A DNA stretch of 58,556 bases. Source: Xanthomonas vasicola. Lineage in GTDB: Bacteria > Pseudomonadota > Gammaproteobacteria > Xanthomonadales > Xanthomonadaceae. Of the stretch, positions 1 to 8,376 are shown piece by piece. The stretch lies in NCBI RefSeq assembly GCF_000772705.2, contig NZ_JSBW02000023.1, positions 1 through 58,556 of the forward strand, read 5' to 3'. Under the pieces are notes generated by a model. That model ran no database searches. It saw nothing but the letters and a program-made list of their open reading frames with translations, and was not told where the DNA came from. The position numbers and the translations under genes were made by a program. Each line of letters starts with the position of its first letter. Positions within the stretch are counted from its first letter, which is position 1.

Positions 1-126
1 CAACAGACCGAACACTGGCTGGCCGACTATAACCAGCAGATCCCGCACGACAGCCTGGGCGGGCTAACGCCCGCCGAGTTCCGTGATCAACATCAACCGC
101 AGACCTCTAATTTTGGCTGGCACTGA
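1..126 (+). mobile_element. 3' end of an IS3-family transposase (OrfB), cut by window edge
   Basis: Frame 1 is open from base 1 to a TGA at 124-126. It encodes the typical C-terminus of an IS3-family DDE transposase: an NxxxPHDSLGGLTPAEF-like segment (residues about 11-28), which is the usual end of the rve integrase domain in IS3/IS407-type OrfB. The DDE catalytic residues lie upstream of the window. The element therefore abuts the left border of the LPS genes, and the next gene (opposite strand) ends only 42 bases after the transposase stop. The terminal inverted repeat should lie in 127-167 but I cannot fix its end without the other copy. Confidence 0.85.
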
Positions 127-167
127 ACTGCGGGGAGTCGACAACGCTTCAGTCGTGCTCGTTACGA

Positions 168-2144
168 TTAGTTAGCTGGCCTAATGGAGAATCGCTGCAG
201 AGCGAAGCCCAACTCTCGTCCATCCCCCCCGATCCCTGCAGAGAGAGGGCTGAACGCGTCGGGTGTTCTAATTTCGAGGGTGCACAAGTCGCAATTGAGT
301 TCGGCTTCCACGGAAGCAGAGCCCTTCAGCGTAGCGGAGTGGATACTTTTCCCAGAGAGCAGAATTTCAACATGTTGCTTCTTGACGTTTACTCCAAGGA
401 AGGGCGCGAGTTGCAAGGTCATGCGATCGCCTCGATTAGCTTTAAATTGCAAGGCGGCGCCATGTCCCAAAGAAAAAACGAAATCGCCGCTTGGTTCAGT
501 GGTTGAAAACGAAGCGAGGGAGCAGTCCCTAAGGGCCTCACCTATTGAATGATCTCCCACGTACCTCTTCTGTTCCATTGCAGGTATACAGAACGCATCT
601 AGACCAAGCGGTGATTGCTTGGCAGGATTTGCGCCCAGGCGTGGGTTGATAAATATTGGGTTAGAAATGGTGCTGAGTGACAAGACATCAAGAGAGTATT
701 TCTTTCCAAACATAAACTCCCAATCTTTATTTACATGTACCGATGCCCCTTCGCGATGCAGCTCAAGAGCCAGCGCCGTCGTCATGGGCCATGATTCTGT
801 TGTCACAGAGATCAGAGCGGATTTGCCACGTGCAGAAGGCATGATCGGGGATGGGAGTACATATGCTTCACCGCTAGAGAATGCCGAGTGGGGGCGGTAA
901 CTCAAGATGATGATTACGCCGGCCAACAAAAAGACCGCAGGAGCGATGGGTTTTGCGTATTTTTGTAGCAGCACCGCAACGCTCTCCATGATCAAGAAGG
1001 CGTTAATTGCGACCAGTGCGTAGACATAGAAAGAGTTGAATTCGTAGAGAGGGCCCGTGATACGGGTAGCCCAAAATATGGACATGATCAAGGCGAGCAA
1101 CGCGGAGAGGAAGATGGTCCTGTACCCGGAAGCGCGATGGCCCAATGGCGTGAAGAAAACGGCTAAACTAGACAGGCATAGAAAGAGCGCCGGGAGCCAC
1201 GCACTTGCTAATGTGGCGCCATTGTCTGCCGTTGCCTCTGGAAATGGATCAAACAACCAGAAGCCCAGAATGTAGCGCAGGGCCGAATGAAAAGATGGGC
1301 GTGGATCTTGGTTCGCGTGCAGGTATGCAATAACTTCCTGGATATTAGATGGCCTTACAAAAGCCGCATTGATGAGAATAGGAAGCGCAAAAACAAAAGC
1401 TATCGCAAGCAGCCAGGTCAGCGTCCGGACATGCGGTCTCCAGTTCCCTCCCGTGCTCAGGATCCAGCCGATTGCTCCATAAGCGGCCACGGGAATGACT
1501 AGGGCCGCTTGCGCTATGTGCCCATGCACGCAGAAGCCTGACGCAAGAGTCAGGGCCACCAAGCCCGAATCTTGTCCTCTCGAGGCAGCAGCTGCAGCAA
1601 TGACGAGCAATAGAAACGGCCCGAACAGCACGTGAGGTGGCCAAATGCTGGAGAGACTTCCGAAGGTTGTCAGGCCCAAGACGATGATGACAGAAAGTAC
1701 CAAGCTGCTTGACGCCCTCTTAGAGTCGCATGTAAGCGCGCAGAGGCAAGTTGAGAGTGCCACAAAAAAGCTCTGCAGGATTACTCCTGCTAGGACATGG
1801 GCTTGATGCGGACTGTTTACTAGGTGCAATGCCTTGAAGAAAACCAGTTCGCCAAGCGCATATACATAGAAGAATGCCGGGCCAGGATGATGGAAATGCC
1901 AGCGAGAATAGTTTCCAAGCAACTCCTTCATTCTTCCTGCATTGGAGATCTGCAGTGCGTTTGCCGCGAAGTCGCCGGATTCAAGGACTGCGGGACCAAA
2001 AATGAAGTGAAGCGTTCCAACGAGCTGGGTGCACAGAATCACCACGAACGCCGTAAAGAAGATTGTAGACAGATCTGTCTTCGTCAAACTGGACGTGGTT
2101 GGCCCTGTCGGGAAAAGGAGAGCTTTTGTGTGTTTCATGAGCAT
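168..2144 (-). CDS. Polytopic membrane protein, putative GT-C-type glycosyltransferase
   Basis: A 658-residue protein with about ten hydrophobic helices in the first 430 residues, followed by a soluble C-terminal region of about 220 residues. A polar loop after the first helix carries the segment SGDFAANALQ and then HFHHPGPAFFYVYA. An acidic first periplasmic loop followed by an aromatic His/Pro motif is typical of GT-C enzymes that use polyprenyl-phosphate sugars, but no exact family is recognised. It lies 41 bases downstream of the GtrA-type flippase gene and shares its direction, as in gtr-type O-antigen modification cassettes (flippase, synthase, specific transferase). Base composition is clearly lower in GC than the rest of the window (stretches below 40%), suggesting foreign origin. 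Start could be 2144 or 2138. Glycosyltransfer is inferred from topology and context. Confidence 0.6.
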   Translation of the reverse strand: MLMKHTKALLFPTGPTTSSLTKTDLSTIFFTAFVVILCTQLVGTLHFIFGPAVLESGDFAANALQISNAGRMKELLGNYSRWHFHHPGPAFFYVYALGELVFFKALHLVNSPHQAHVLAGVILQSFFVALSTCLCALTCDSKRASSSLVLSVIIVLGLTTFGSLSSIWPPHVLFGPFLLLVIAAAAASRGQDSGLVALTLASGFCVHGHIAQAALVIPVAAYGAIGWILSTGGNWRPHVRTLTWLLAIAFVFALPILINAAFVRPSNIQEVIAYLHANQDPRPSFHSALRYILGFWLFDPFPEATADNGATLASAWLPALFLCLSSLAVFFTPLGHRASGYRTIFLSALLALIMSIFWATRITGPLYEFNSFYVYALVAINAFLIMESVAVLLQKYAKPIAPAVFLLAGVIIILSYRPHSAFSSGEAYVLPSPIMPSARGKSALISVTTESWPMTTALALELHREGASVHVNKDWEFMFGKKYSLDVLSLSTISNPIFINPRLGANPAKQSPLGLDAFCIPAMEQKRYVGDHSIGEALRDCSLASFSTTEPSGDFVFSLGHGAALQFKANRGDRMTLQLAPFLGVNVKKQHVEILLSGKSIHSATLKGSASVEAELNCDLCTLEIRTPDAFSPLSAGIGGDGRELGFALQRFSIRPAN

Positions 2145-2185
2145 CGTATCTGAATATCCATGCAGGTGAGTTCAACGAGGCGCAG

Positions 2186-2590
2186 TCATTGTGGTGTGGC
2201 GATCTTGAAACTCAGATGCTTGTGTCCAATAAAGCTAGTGAAAATAGGGGTGACCACTCCGACAGCGTGCGCAACGGCCTCGGGGTGAAATTTGAACTCG
2301 ATCAATGGGAAAAGCCAGCGCGCTAGCAGTAAGCTTATGGTGATTGTCTGCAATATGGCTAGTATATTGACTGTCACAAACCAGAAGGCTTGTTTATGCA
2401 GCGCATTCGCTGATTCTCGGAACACGAAGCGGCGGTTCAGCAGAAACGCGATCGTCATTCCGATGAGGTAGGCCATCGCAATAGCCGGCACATAAGCAAA
2501 CCAGTGGCTAAGGAGGACTCTTGAGGAAAAATTGGCCGCGGCAGAAATGCCCCCAACGGCGACAAACCCGATGAACTGTCGACTAATCAT
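2186..2590 (-). CDS. GtrA-family membrane protein (putative polyprenyl-phosphate-sugar flippase)
   Basis: 134 residues with four predicted transmembrane helices and the GtrA signature: an N-terminal RQFIGFVAVGGISAA segment and a central FLLNRRFVFR motif. GtrA proteins are proposed to move polyprenyl-phosphate-linked sugars across the inner membrane for transfer to O-antigen, teichoic acid or arabinogalactan. The start overlaps the stop of the upstream flavoprotein gene by 4 bases (ATGA), so the two are translationally coupled. The moderately low GC content matches the following membrane protein gene. In this context its cargo is likely the lipid-linked sugar made by the DprE1/DprE2/UbiA-like proteins encoded nearby; this is inference. 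Confidence 0.85.
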   Translation of the reverse strand: MISRQFIGFVAVGGISAAANFSSRVLLSHWFAYVPAIAMAYLIGMTIAFLLNRRFVFRESANALHKQAFWFVTVNILAILQTITISLLLARWLFPLIEFKFHPEAVAHAVGVVTPIFTSFIGHKHLSFKIATPQ

Positions 2591-3885
2591 ATTTCCGACA
2601 GTGCCGTTTTAGCGATCTTGGAGCCTACCAAAATGCTTTCATTAATCGAGCGGTCTTCGGGATAATAATAGGCCGTATCTGCCATGAAGAACCCACGCAG
2701 CGGCGTCTTCATTGGCGGCAGCATGTCCTGAAATCCGGGCGGGCAGATGGTCTGCGCATACTCGTAGCGATGGCAGTGAGTGGCGCGAATCCACTCCGGC
2801 TTGAAGTCCGGGTTAATCATCTGAAGGTAGCTGACGACTTCGTCGATCAGTTGCTGATTGCTCCACTGCCACTTCGGATGAGTCTTGGGCATGTAATAGG
2901 GCGCGTACACGATATGTTCGCCCGGGCCTTTGCCGGGATTGAGGTTGCTGTACTCGATCAGGCCGGGAATGGCGATGCAGTCGTCGCTGATGTTCATCCA
3001 GAAGTTCTCGCTGACCGGCTTGGACAGCTTCAGGATCACGCAGGCGACCGGGATGTTCTCGATCGCGGCGACTTGGTCGGCGAAGGTCTTGGGCAGGCCG
3101 GGCACCATGCCGGGCACGTACTGGATCGGCGCCGTGGACACCACTCCGTCGTAGGCATGATGGCCATCACGGGTGCGGATGCCGGTGACTTTGCCGTCGA
3201 CTGAGGCGACTTCCTCGATCGGCTGCGACAGCAGGATGCGTCCGCCGAGGCGCGTGACTTCCGCGGCCATGCGTTGCAGCAGCACGGCCGAACCGCCCTC
3301 CAGATAGCCCATGCTTTCGTTGAACAGGTTGCGCCGCGACAGGGCCACGCGCTTGATGCGGGTGCCGATCCACGAGGCGGACAGGTCGTTCTGGTACTCG
3401 AAGAACTTCAGCGCGAACGCCTTCTCCCACATCACCTTGTAAGCCTTGGGGCCGATCCAGCGGGTGATCCAGTCGCGCGCGTTTTCCTTGTCCAGCGCGG
3501 TCCAGTCGCTGATGCCCTTGGTGTGCATGACGTGCAAAGCGTAGCGGATCTTGTCGACCAGCCCCAGGTGCGGGAAGCCGAGCAGCGCGAACGGCGTTCC
3601 CCACTTGTGCAGCTTGCCCTGGTAGTAGTACCCCATCTTGGTGTCCGTCCAGTGCAGGCGGTCGGACAGCTGCAGGTCCTCGAGCAGCTTGAACAGCGGG
3701 AAATCGGTCTTGCAGATGAAGTGGTAGTAACGCTCGATGCGCAGGCCGTCGAAATCGAAGTCCGCAGACATGCCGCCGATGCGGTCGTCGCGTTCGTACA
3801 CGTCGACCTGTTGGCCCTTTTTCAACAGTTCCATGGCAGCCATCAGGCCCATGGGGCCGCTGCCGACGATCGCGAATCTACTCAT
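2587..3885 (-). CDS. FAD-dependent oxidoreductase (amine oxidase / HemY-like fold)
   Basis: 432 residues. It opens with a dinucleotide-binding GSGPMGLMAA motif at residues 8-17, then a VYERDDRIGG segment, the second signature of the FAD-binding amine oxidase/protoporphyrinogen oxidase-like superfamily (COG1232). UDP-galactopyranose mutase and several uncharacterised O-antigen-cluster flavoenzymes share this fold. A C-terminal FMADTAYYYPEDRSI segment matches the usual C-terminal FAD motif. Related genes often sit beside GtrA and SDR genes in polysaccharide clusters, so a redox or ring-rearranging step on a lipid-linked or nucleotide sugar is plausible, but the substrate cannot be read from the sequence. 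It is coupled to gtrA by a 4-base overlap. Confidence 0.75.
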   Translation of the reverse strand: MSRFAIVGSGPMGLMAAMELLKKGQQVDVYERDDRIGGMSADFDFDGLRIERYYHFICKTDFPLFKLLEDLQLSDRLHWTDTKMGYYYQGKLHKWGTPFALLGFPHLGLVDKIRYALHVMHTKGISDWTALDKENARDWITRWIGPKAYKVMWEKAFALKFFEYQNDLSASWIGTRIKRVALSRRNLFNESMGYLEGGSAVLLQRMAAEVTRLGGRILLSQPIEEVASVDGKVTGIRTRDGHHAYDGVVSTAPIQYVPGMVPGLPKTFADQVAAIENIPVACVILKLSKPVSENFWMNISDDCIAIPGLIEYSNLNPGKGPGEHIVYAPYYMPKTHPKWQWSNQQLIDEVVSYLQMINPDFKPEWIRATHCHRYEYAQTICPPGFQDMLPPMKTPLRGFFMADTAYYYPEDRSINESILVGSKIAKTALSEI

Positions 3886-3907
3886 GGTTCTAGTCTCGTA
3901 TGACGGT

Positions 3908-4852
3908 TCAGCGCTTGAGCACGATGTGGCTGTAGCGCGGGTCGGTATAGCTTTCGCGGATGGCGTCTTCGAACGGCGTCTGGCGTACGCCGAACACCGC
4001 TTCGGTATCGACGCCCTTGAAGTCGTCGCCGGCGCTCAGCGCCTTCAACTGGTCGGCGGTGAACGGCGGCTTGGAACTGAAGAGCGAATACACACGCAGC
4101 AGGAAGGCGAAGAAGCCGATCGGGATATGCACGATCAAGGTGTGCAGTTTCTTGACCCGCTTGATCGTCTTGATGATATCGACGTAGTCCACACGGGTGT
4201 CGCCGACGATGTCGTAGACCTGACCCTCGGGCTCGCGTTCGATGCAGGTGGCGATGCAGCGGCAGAAGTCGCGTTCGTACAGCGGCTGGCGCATGAACCG
4301 GCCGTCGCCCGGAATCGGGAACACCGGCGTCTTTGCCATGAAGCGCGACAGCCAGCCCAGGTGCTTGGGATCGAACCAGCCGAACATCAGGGTCGGGCGC
4401 AGCACGCAGTGACGCAGGCCGCTGGCGACCACCATCTCTTCCTGTGCGCGCTTGGTGTTGGTGTAGTCGTCCTTGGCCACCGAGTTCACCACCGAGGAAC
4501 TGATGTGCACCAGGTAGGGCACCTTCGCTGCGCGGCAGGCGTCGAGCACGTGCGCGGTCGCGGTCAGGTTGTTGCGGGTGAACAGGTCGGTGGTCTTGCC
4601 GGTGATTTGCGCGTGCAGTTGGGCGACGCACGCCGCACCTTCGAACTCGCGTGCCCAGTCGCCAGGCTCTGCCAGGTCCGCACGCACCACACGCACCGCA
4701 GGGTGCAGTTCGCGCAGGATCTGCAGGTTGTGCGCGTGTTTGTCGATCACCACCAGCTGGGTGTAGCCCTGCTGTTCGAGTTCGACGATCAGGTTTTGGC
4801 CGACCAGGCCCGCGGCGCCGGTAATGACGATCTTGGCGTGTTTGTCGGTCAT
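3908..4852 (-). CDS. NAD-dependent epimerase/dehydratase family protein
   Basis: A 314-residue extended SDR protein. It has an N-terminal TGAAGLVGQNL Rossmann motif (GxxGxxG), an aspartate ending the second beta strand (VVIDKH), HISSSVV in the active-site serine position and the catalytic pair in DDYTNTK (YxxxK) at about residues 135-141. The length suits nucleotide-sugar 4-epimerases and dehydratases, but a C-terminal hydrophobic stretch (IGFFAFLLRVYSLF) suggests membrane association, as in 3-beta-HSD-like or lipid-linked-sugar-acting members. The gene starts 1 base after the end of the upstream DprE2-like gene, so the two share an operon. The product is unknown. Confidence 0.75.
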   Translation of the reverse strand: MTDKHAKIVITGAAGLVGQNLIVELEQQGYTQLVVIDKHAHNLQILRELHPAVRVVRADLAEPGDWAREFEGAACVAQLHAQITGKTTDLFTRNNLTATAHVLDACRAAKVPYLVHISSSVVNSVAKDDYTNTKRAQEEMVVASGLRHCVLRPTLMFGWFDPKHLGWLSRFMAKTPVFPIPGDGRFMRQPLYERDFCRCIATCIEREPEGQVYDIVGDTRVDYVDIIKTIKRVKKLHTLIVHIPIGFFAFLLRVYSLFSSKPPFTADQLKALSAGDDFKGVDTEAVFGVRQTPFEDAIRESYTDPRYSHIVLKR

Positions 4853-4853
4853 G

Positions 4854-5582
4854 TCAGAGCTTAATCCTACGAAAAACGAATTCCGGGATGTTCTTGATCA
4901 CCAGCATGATGGCCCACCAGAAACTAGGCAGGTACGCCACAGCGCGCCGCTTGTCCACTGCACTGAGGATTCCCTTGGCAATCTGGTCCGGCTTTGCCCA
5001 CAGTGCGCCCTTTTTGAACGCCGCAGTCATGGGGGTGTCGACGAAGCCCGGCTTGATCGTGAGCACGTTGATGCCTTGCGGGCGCAGGCGCTGTCCCAGA
5101 CCGCTCAGGTAGGCGGTTACAGCGGCCTTGGCACTTCCATAGAGGTAGTTGCTGGCTCGGCCGCGGTCTCCCGCCACGGAAGAAATCACTGCAAGCGTGG
5201 CGCCCGACGTTAGTCGCGGCACAATCGCGGCGCACAGGGCAATCGTGGAGGTGCCGTTGGTTGCAAATTCACGCAGCGATAGTTCGACCGATGCGTTACA
5301 CGCAGCCTGATCCGGCAGCGTGCCATGTGCGATCAACACAACATCGACACCGCCCAATGCAGCCCAGGCCGCATCCAGGATGTCGCCATGATGTGCACTA
5401 TCGTTGACATCCAGCACGCCGATGCTGCTTCGCGCGCCGCGGGTCGTGAGGTCGGCCGCAATTGTTTGCAGGCGCGCGGCCTGGCGGCCGAGCAGGTGGA
5501 TGGCCGCCCCGCGTGCGGCGTAGCGTCGGGCGGTTGCTTCGGCAATGGCCGAGGTGGCCCCGATAATAAGGACGCGTTGCAT
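4854..5582 (-). CDS. SDR-family reductase, DprE2-like (decaprenylphospho-2-keto-ribose reductase type)
   Basis: 242 residues. The N-terminal nucleotide-binding motif is GATSAIAEATARRYA, the distinctive GxxSxIAxA form of DprE2/Rv3791-type reductases. ISSVAGDRGR and YGSAKAA (YxxxK) give the catalytic Ser, Tyr and Lys, and a C-terminal hydrophobic helix resembles that of DprE2. In mycobacteria DprE2 reduces the 2-keto intermediate made by DprE1 to give decaprenyl-phospho-arabinose. The chosen ATG at 5582 follows the stop of the DprE1-like gene by 2 bases; a longer in-frame start at 5606 would overlap that gene. Gene order (UbiA-like, DprE1-like, DprE2-like) supports the assignment. The final sugar is inferred, not shown. 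Confidence 0.82.
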   Translation of the reverse strand: MQRVLIIGATSAIAEATARRYAARGAAIHLLGRQAARLQTIAADLTTRGARSSIGVLDVNDSAHHGDILDAAWAALGGVDVVLIAHGTLPDQAACNASVELSLREFATNGTSTIALCAAIVPRLTSGATLAVISSVAGDRGRASNYLYGSAKAAVTAYLSGLGQRLRPQGINVLTIKPGFVDTPMTAAFKKGALWAKPDQIAKGILSAVDKRRAVAYLPSFWWAIMLVIKNIPEFVFRRIKL

Positions 5583-5584
5583 GT

Positions 5585-6886
5585 CTACTCCGTGACCCGG
5601 CGCCAAAAGCCGGAAGAAAAACGTGGATCGAGATAGCTGCCGAACTCGCGCCAGCGACCATAGGCACGCTGAAACGACTGTGCTGCCATACGTGCGTCCT
5701 TGGCAGGGTACAGAGCGCCGCCTGCCTCGTCGACGATCCGGTCGAGTCGCTCAAGCAGGCGGAAGACGTCAGGGCCGGTATTGGGAAAGTCCAAGGCCAA
5801 GGTCGTTCCCGGCCTTGGAAAAGACAGCATGCCGATGGATGGTGTGTCGCCGAATTCTTTCAACACAGCCAGGAACGAGCCGCTGCCGCTGCGCGCGATC
5901 TCGGCAAGCAGCTTGTCAACTCCGTCCCGCGCGGTTGCGGGCGGCAAGACACACTGATATTGCAGAAAGCCGGAAGGACCGTACATGCGGTTCCAGTCAC
6001 GGATGCCGTCAAGTGGGTAAAAAAACGGTAAGAGGTGGCTGACGAAGCGTTTGCGCGGCGCGGGCTGGCGCCAGTAGTAAAGCGCGTTGAAAGGCCGCAG
6101 GGATAACTTGTTCACCAAAGAAATTGGTGGGGTGAGAGGCATGGATAAACCTGCGCCCGGCGATTTCGGCTGTTCCTGACCAAGCCCGGTGCAGTGATCG
6201 GCACGGGTGAAGTGCCCACGTCCGCGTGCCGTGCCGCTTGCCAGACAGTCGATCCAGGCCACGCTGTACTCGTGGCTTTCCGCCGATGCCTTCGATAACT
6301 CAAAGAATTCATCGAGCGAGCCGAAGCGAATGTTTTCTGCTTCCAGTGTGTGACTGCCGACGCGGCGTAACTGGATTTCAGCCCAGGTGATCAGGCCCGT
6401 AAGCCCCAGCCCGCCTACCGTGGCTGCAAACCAGTGATCGGCATCATTGGGTGTGCACACTCGTCGTCCGCCGTCGCTACGCAGCAGTTCGAATGCGCGC
6501 ACATGGTGGCCAAAATTGCCGGTGCGATGGTGGTTCTTGCCATGCACATCGTTGGCAATTGCGCCGGCAACGGTGACGTAGCGCGTGCCGGGCGTTACTG
6601 GCAGAAACCAGCCCTGCGGTAAAACCAGTTCGATAATCTCGTTAAGCGTGACGCCTGCCTCACAGCGAAGTACGCCACTGGCAGGATCGAAGGCGATGAA
6701 TCGATCAAGCCCGCGTGCGCACAGCAGCGCACCGTCCGGGTTTAAGCAGCTGTCGCCATAACTGCGTCCGTTGCCACGCGGCAGGGCAAGGCCGACGAAT
6801 GGCGGTAGGTCTGCCGCGCGATCGTTGATCGGTAGCAGCGCCTGCTGCGCTCTGGGATAGCGGCCCCAGGACTGCCCCGCCGCCAT
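5585..6886 (-). CDS. FAD-linked oxidase, DprE1-like (decaprenylphospho-ribose 2'-oxidase type)
   Basis: 433 residues of the vanillyl-alcohol-oxidase/BBE fold. The FAD domain shows GNGRSYGDSCLNPDG, PGTRYVTVAGAIANDVHGKNHH and VGGLGLTGLI, all hallmarks of DprE1. The active-site lysine of DprE1 is conserved in YPAKDAR near residue 400. The position equivalent to the benzothiazinone-reactive cysteine (Cys387 of M. tuberculosis DprE1, in a CVDFP context) is alanine here (LALDFP). The predicted reaction is oxidation of the 2'-hydroxyl of a polyprenyl-phospho-pentose, completed by the DprE2-like reductase next door. The start at 6886 overlaps the UbiA-like stop by 1 base (TGATG), so translation is coupled; the longer in-frame start at 6916 is unlikely. 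Confidence 0.87.
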   Translation of the reverse strand: MAAGQSWGRYPRAQQALLPINDRAADLPPFVGLALPRGNGRSYGDSCLNPDGALLCARGLDRFIAFDPASGVLRCEAGVTLNEIIELVLPQGWFLPVTPGTRYVTVAGAIANDVHGKNHHRTGNFGHHVRAFELLRSDGGRRVCTPNDADHWFAATVGGLGLTGLITWAEIQLRRVGSHTLEAENIRFGSLDEFFELSKASAESHEYSVAWIDCLASGTARGRGHFTRADHCTGLGQEQPKSPGAGLSMPLTPPISLVNKLSLRPFNALYYWRQPAPRKRFVSHLLPFFYPLDGIRDWNRMYGPSGFLQYQCVLPPATARDGVDKLLAEIARSGSGSFLAVLKEFGDTPSIGMLSFPRPGTTLALDFPNTGPDVFRLLERLDRIVDEAGGALYPAKDARMAAQSFQRAYGRWREFGSYLDPRFSSGFWRRVTE

Positions 6887-8331
6887 CAGATGGCGCTCAG
6901 GGCGAACAACCCGCACAGCACCACAACGATCTGGCTGACGCGGTCGGTGGCAGCGAACACGATCGGGTCATCATGCATCTCTCCGCGATGCGCAATGATC
7001 CAGACCCTGCTCACCCAGTACAGCAGCACCGGACACACCAGCCAGAGCAGCTTGGGATTGCGGTACAGCTCCACGCTCTCGGGACTGTTGATGTACAGCG
7101 CCATCACCATTACTGCGATGTAGCCGGCAGCTGCGCCCATCGATTGCAACAGCGAGAGATCTTCTACCGAATAGGCTCGGCCACTGGCCCTGGTCTTGCC
7201 GCTGCTCAACATGGCCTGCAGTTCCGTGTAGCGCTTGAGCAGCGCAAGCGACAGGAACATGAACATCGAAAACGCCAACAGCCAGAACGATAGCTCGATG
7301 CCGATCGCCACCGCCCCGCCGATGATGCGGACGGTGTAAAGCGCGGCCAGCAGCACCACGTCGATCATTACGATGCGCTTCAAGCGCAGCGAATACGCCA
7401 AGGTCATGACGTAGTAAGCAAGCAAGACCAGGGTAAATTCGATGTTGCACGCCAGCGACAGCAGCAGGCCTGCCACTGTCAGTGCAGGGGCAACCAGCAA
7501 GCCCTGCAAAAGAGGAAGCCGACCTGCCGCAAACGGGCGCTTGCGCTTGCGCGGATGCTGACGGTCAGGCGTCAAGTCCAGCAAATCATTGAGCACATAG
7601 ACGCCAGAAGCGCATAGCCCGAACGCGACCAGCGCGATCGTGGATTGCAGGACCGATTCCAGATCCAGGAAGCGGTGTGCGGTCAGCAGCGGAACGAATA
7701 CCAGCAGATTCTTCAGCCATTGATGCAGGCGCAACGCTTTCAGCCATGCACGGGCGCGCGACGGGGCAGGCCAATGCGCATGCACGGTTGTCCGCTGCGC
7801 GGCCGCTTTGGCCAGGGCGGTGCCGTTGTTGACGACCCAGGCGCCACCGGCCTTGTCCCATACGTGCAAATCCACGCTGCCGTTGCCCGCGTAATCAAAG
7901 TTGCCTTGACCAAACGCTTCGACCAGCACATCTGCCTTGTTGCGGCCAGACAAATTGCGCTTGCCATCACTGGCAATGACCTGCTCGAAGAGACCTAGAT
8001 GCTCTGCAATAGGCTGCACCAAGAGTGCATCGGACGCCGTGCACAGCACACGCGGGCGTTGCGTCGTAGTGCGCAACAGCTCTAGCACTTGGTGGTTGTA
8101 GGGCAAGGTTTCTGCAGGCAGAACGACCCGGGACGCAAGCTCCCGCTTTAGCGCAGCCTTACCGCGCAACAGCCACAACGGCAGCAAGAACAGGTACAGC
8201 GGGTTTCGTGCCAGCAACGCCAGCACCGACTCGTAGAGAATGTCCGAATTCAAAAGCGTGCCATCCAGATCCACGCACAAGGCGCGTCCCGAAACAACCG
8301 GACGGGTGGAGCTGTTGGTAGGGGCGGACAT
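6886..8331 (-). CDS. HAD phosphatase / UbiA prenyltransferase fusion (polyprenyl-phosphate phosphoribosyltransferase type)
   Basis: 481 residues in two parts. Residues 1-200 form a HAD-superfamily phosphatase: CVDLDGTLLNSD (motif I), CTASD (motif II) and YAGNGSVDLHVW (motif IV). Residues about 205-481 form a UbiA-type integral membrane transferase: NDLLDLTPDRQHP followed by RKRKRPFAAG is the first Asp-rich motif, with about nine membrane helices. Mycobacterial Rv3806c, a UbiA enzyme, transfers 5-phosphoribose from PRPP to decaprenyl phosphate, and a separate phosphatase then removes the 5-phosphate. The fused HAD domain could supply that phosphatase step in one polypeptide. It precedes the DprE1-like gene with a 1-base overlap. 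Homogentisate- or menaquinone-type prenyl transfer is an alternative but fits the neighbours poorly. Confidence 0.85.
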   Translation of the reverse strand: MSAPTNSSTRPVVSGRALCVDLDGTLLNSDILYESVLALLARNPLYLFLLPLWLLRGKAALKRELASRVVLPAETLPYNHQVLELLRTTTQRPRVLCTASDALLVQPIAEHLGLFEQVIASDGKRNLSGRNKADVLVEAFGQGNFDYAGNGSVDLHVWDKAGGAWVVNNGTALAKAAAQRTTVHAHWPAPSRARAWLKALRLHQWLKNLLVFVPLLTAHRFLDLESVLQSTIALVAFGLCASGVYVLNDLLDLTPDRQHPRKRKRPFAAGRLPLLQGLLVAPALTVAGLLLSLACNIEFTLVLLAYYVMTLAYSLRLKRIVMIDVVLLAALYTVRIIGGAVAIGIELSFWLLAFSMFMFLSLALLKRYTELQAMLSSGKTRASGRAYSVEDLSLLQSMGAAAGYIAVMVMALYINSPESVELYRNPKLLWLVCPVLLYWVSRVWIIAHRGEMHDDPIVFAATDRVSQIVVVLCGLFALSAI

Positions 8332-8376
8332 CGACTGCCTGGCGATCCATTGCGGGGCGCCGATTATACCTGCCGA

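Noticed and set aside
3737..4864. A 375-residue plus-strand frame opposite the oxidoreductase and epimerase genes
   Set aside because: Antisense to two recognisable genes; no motif.
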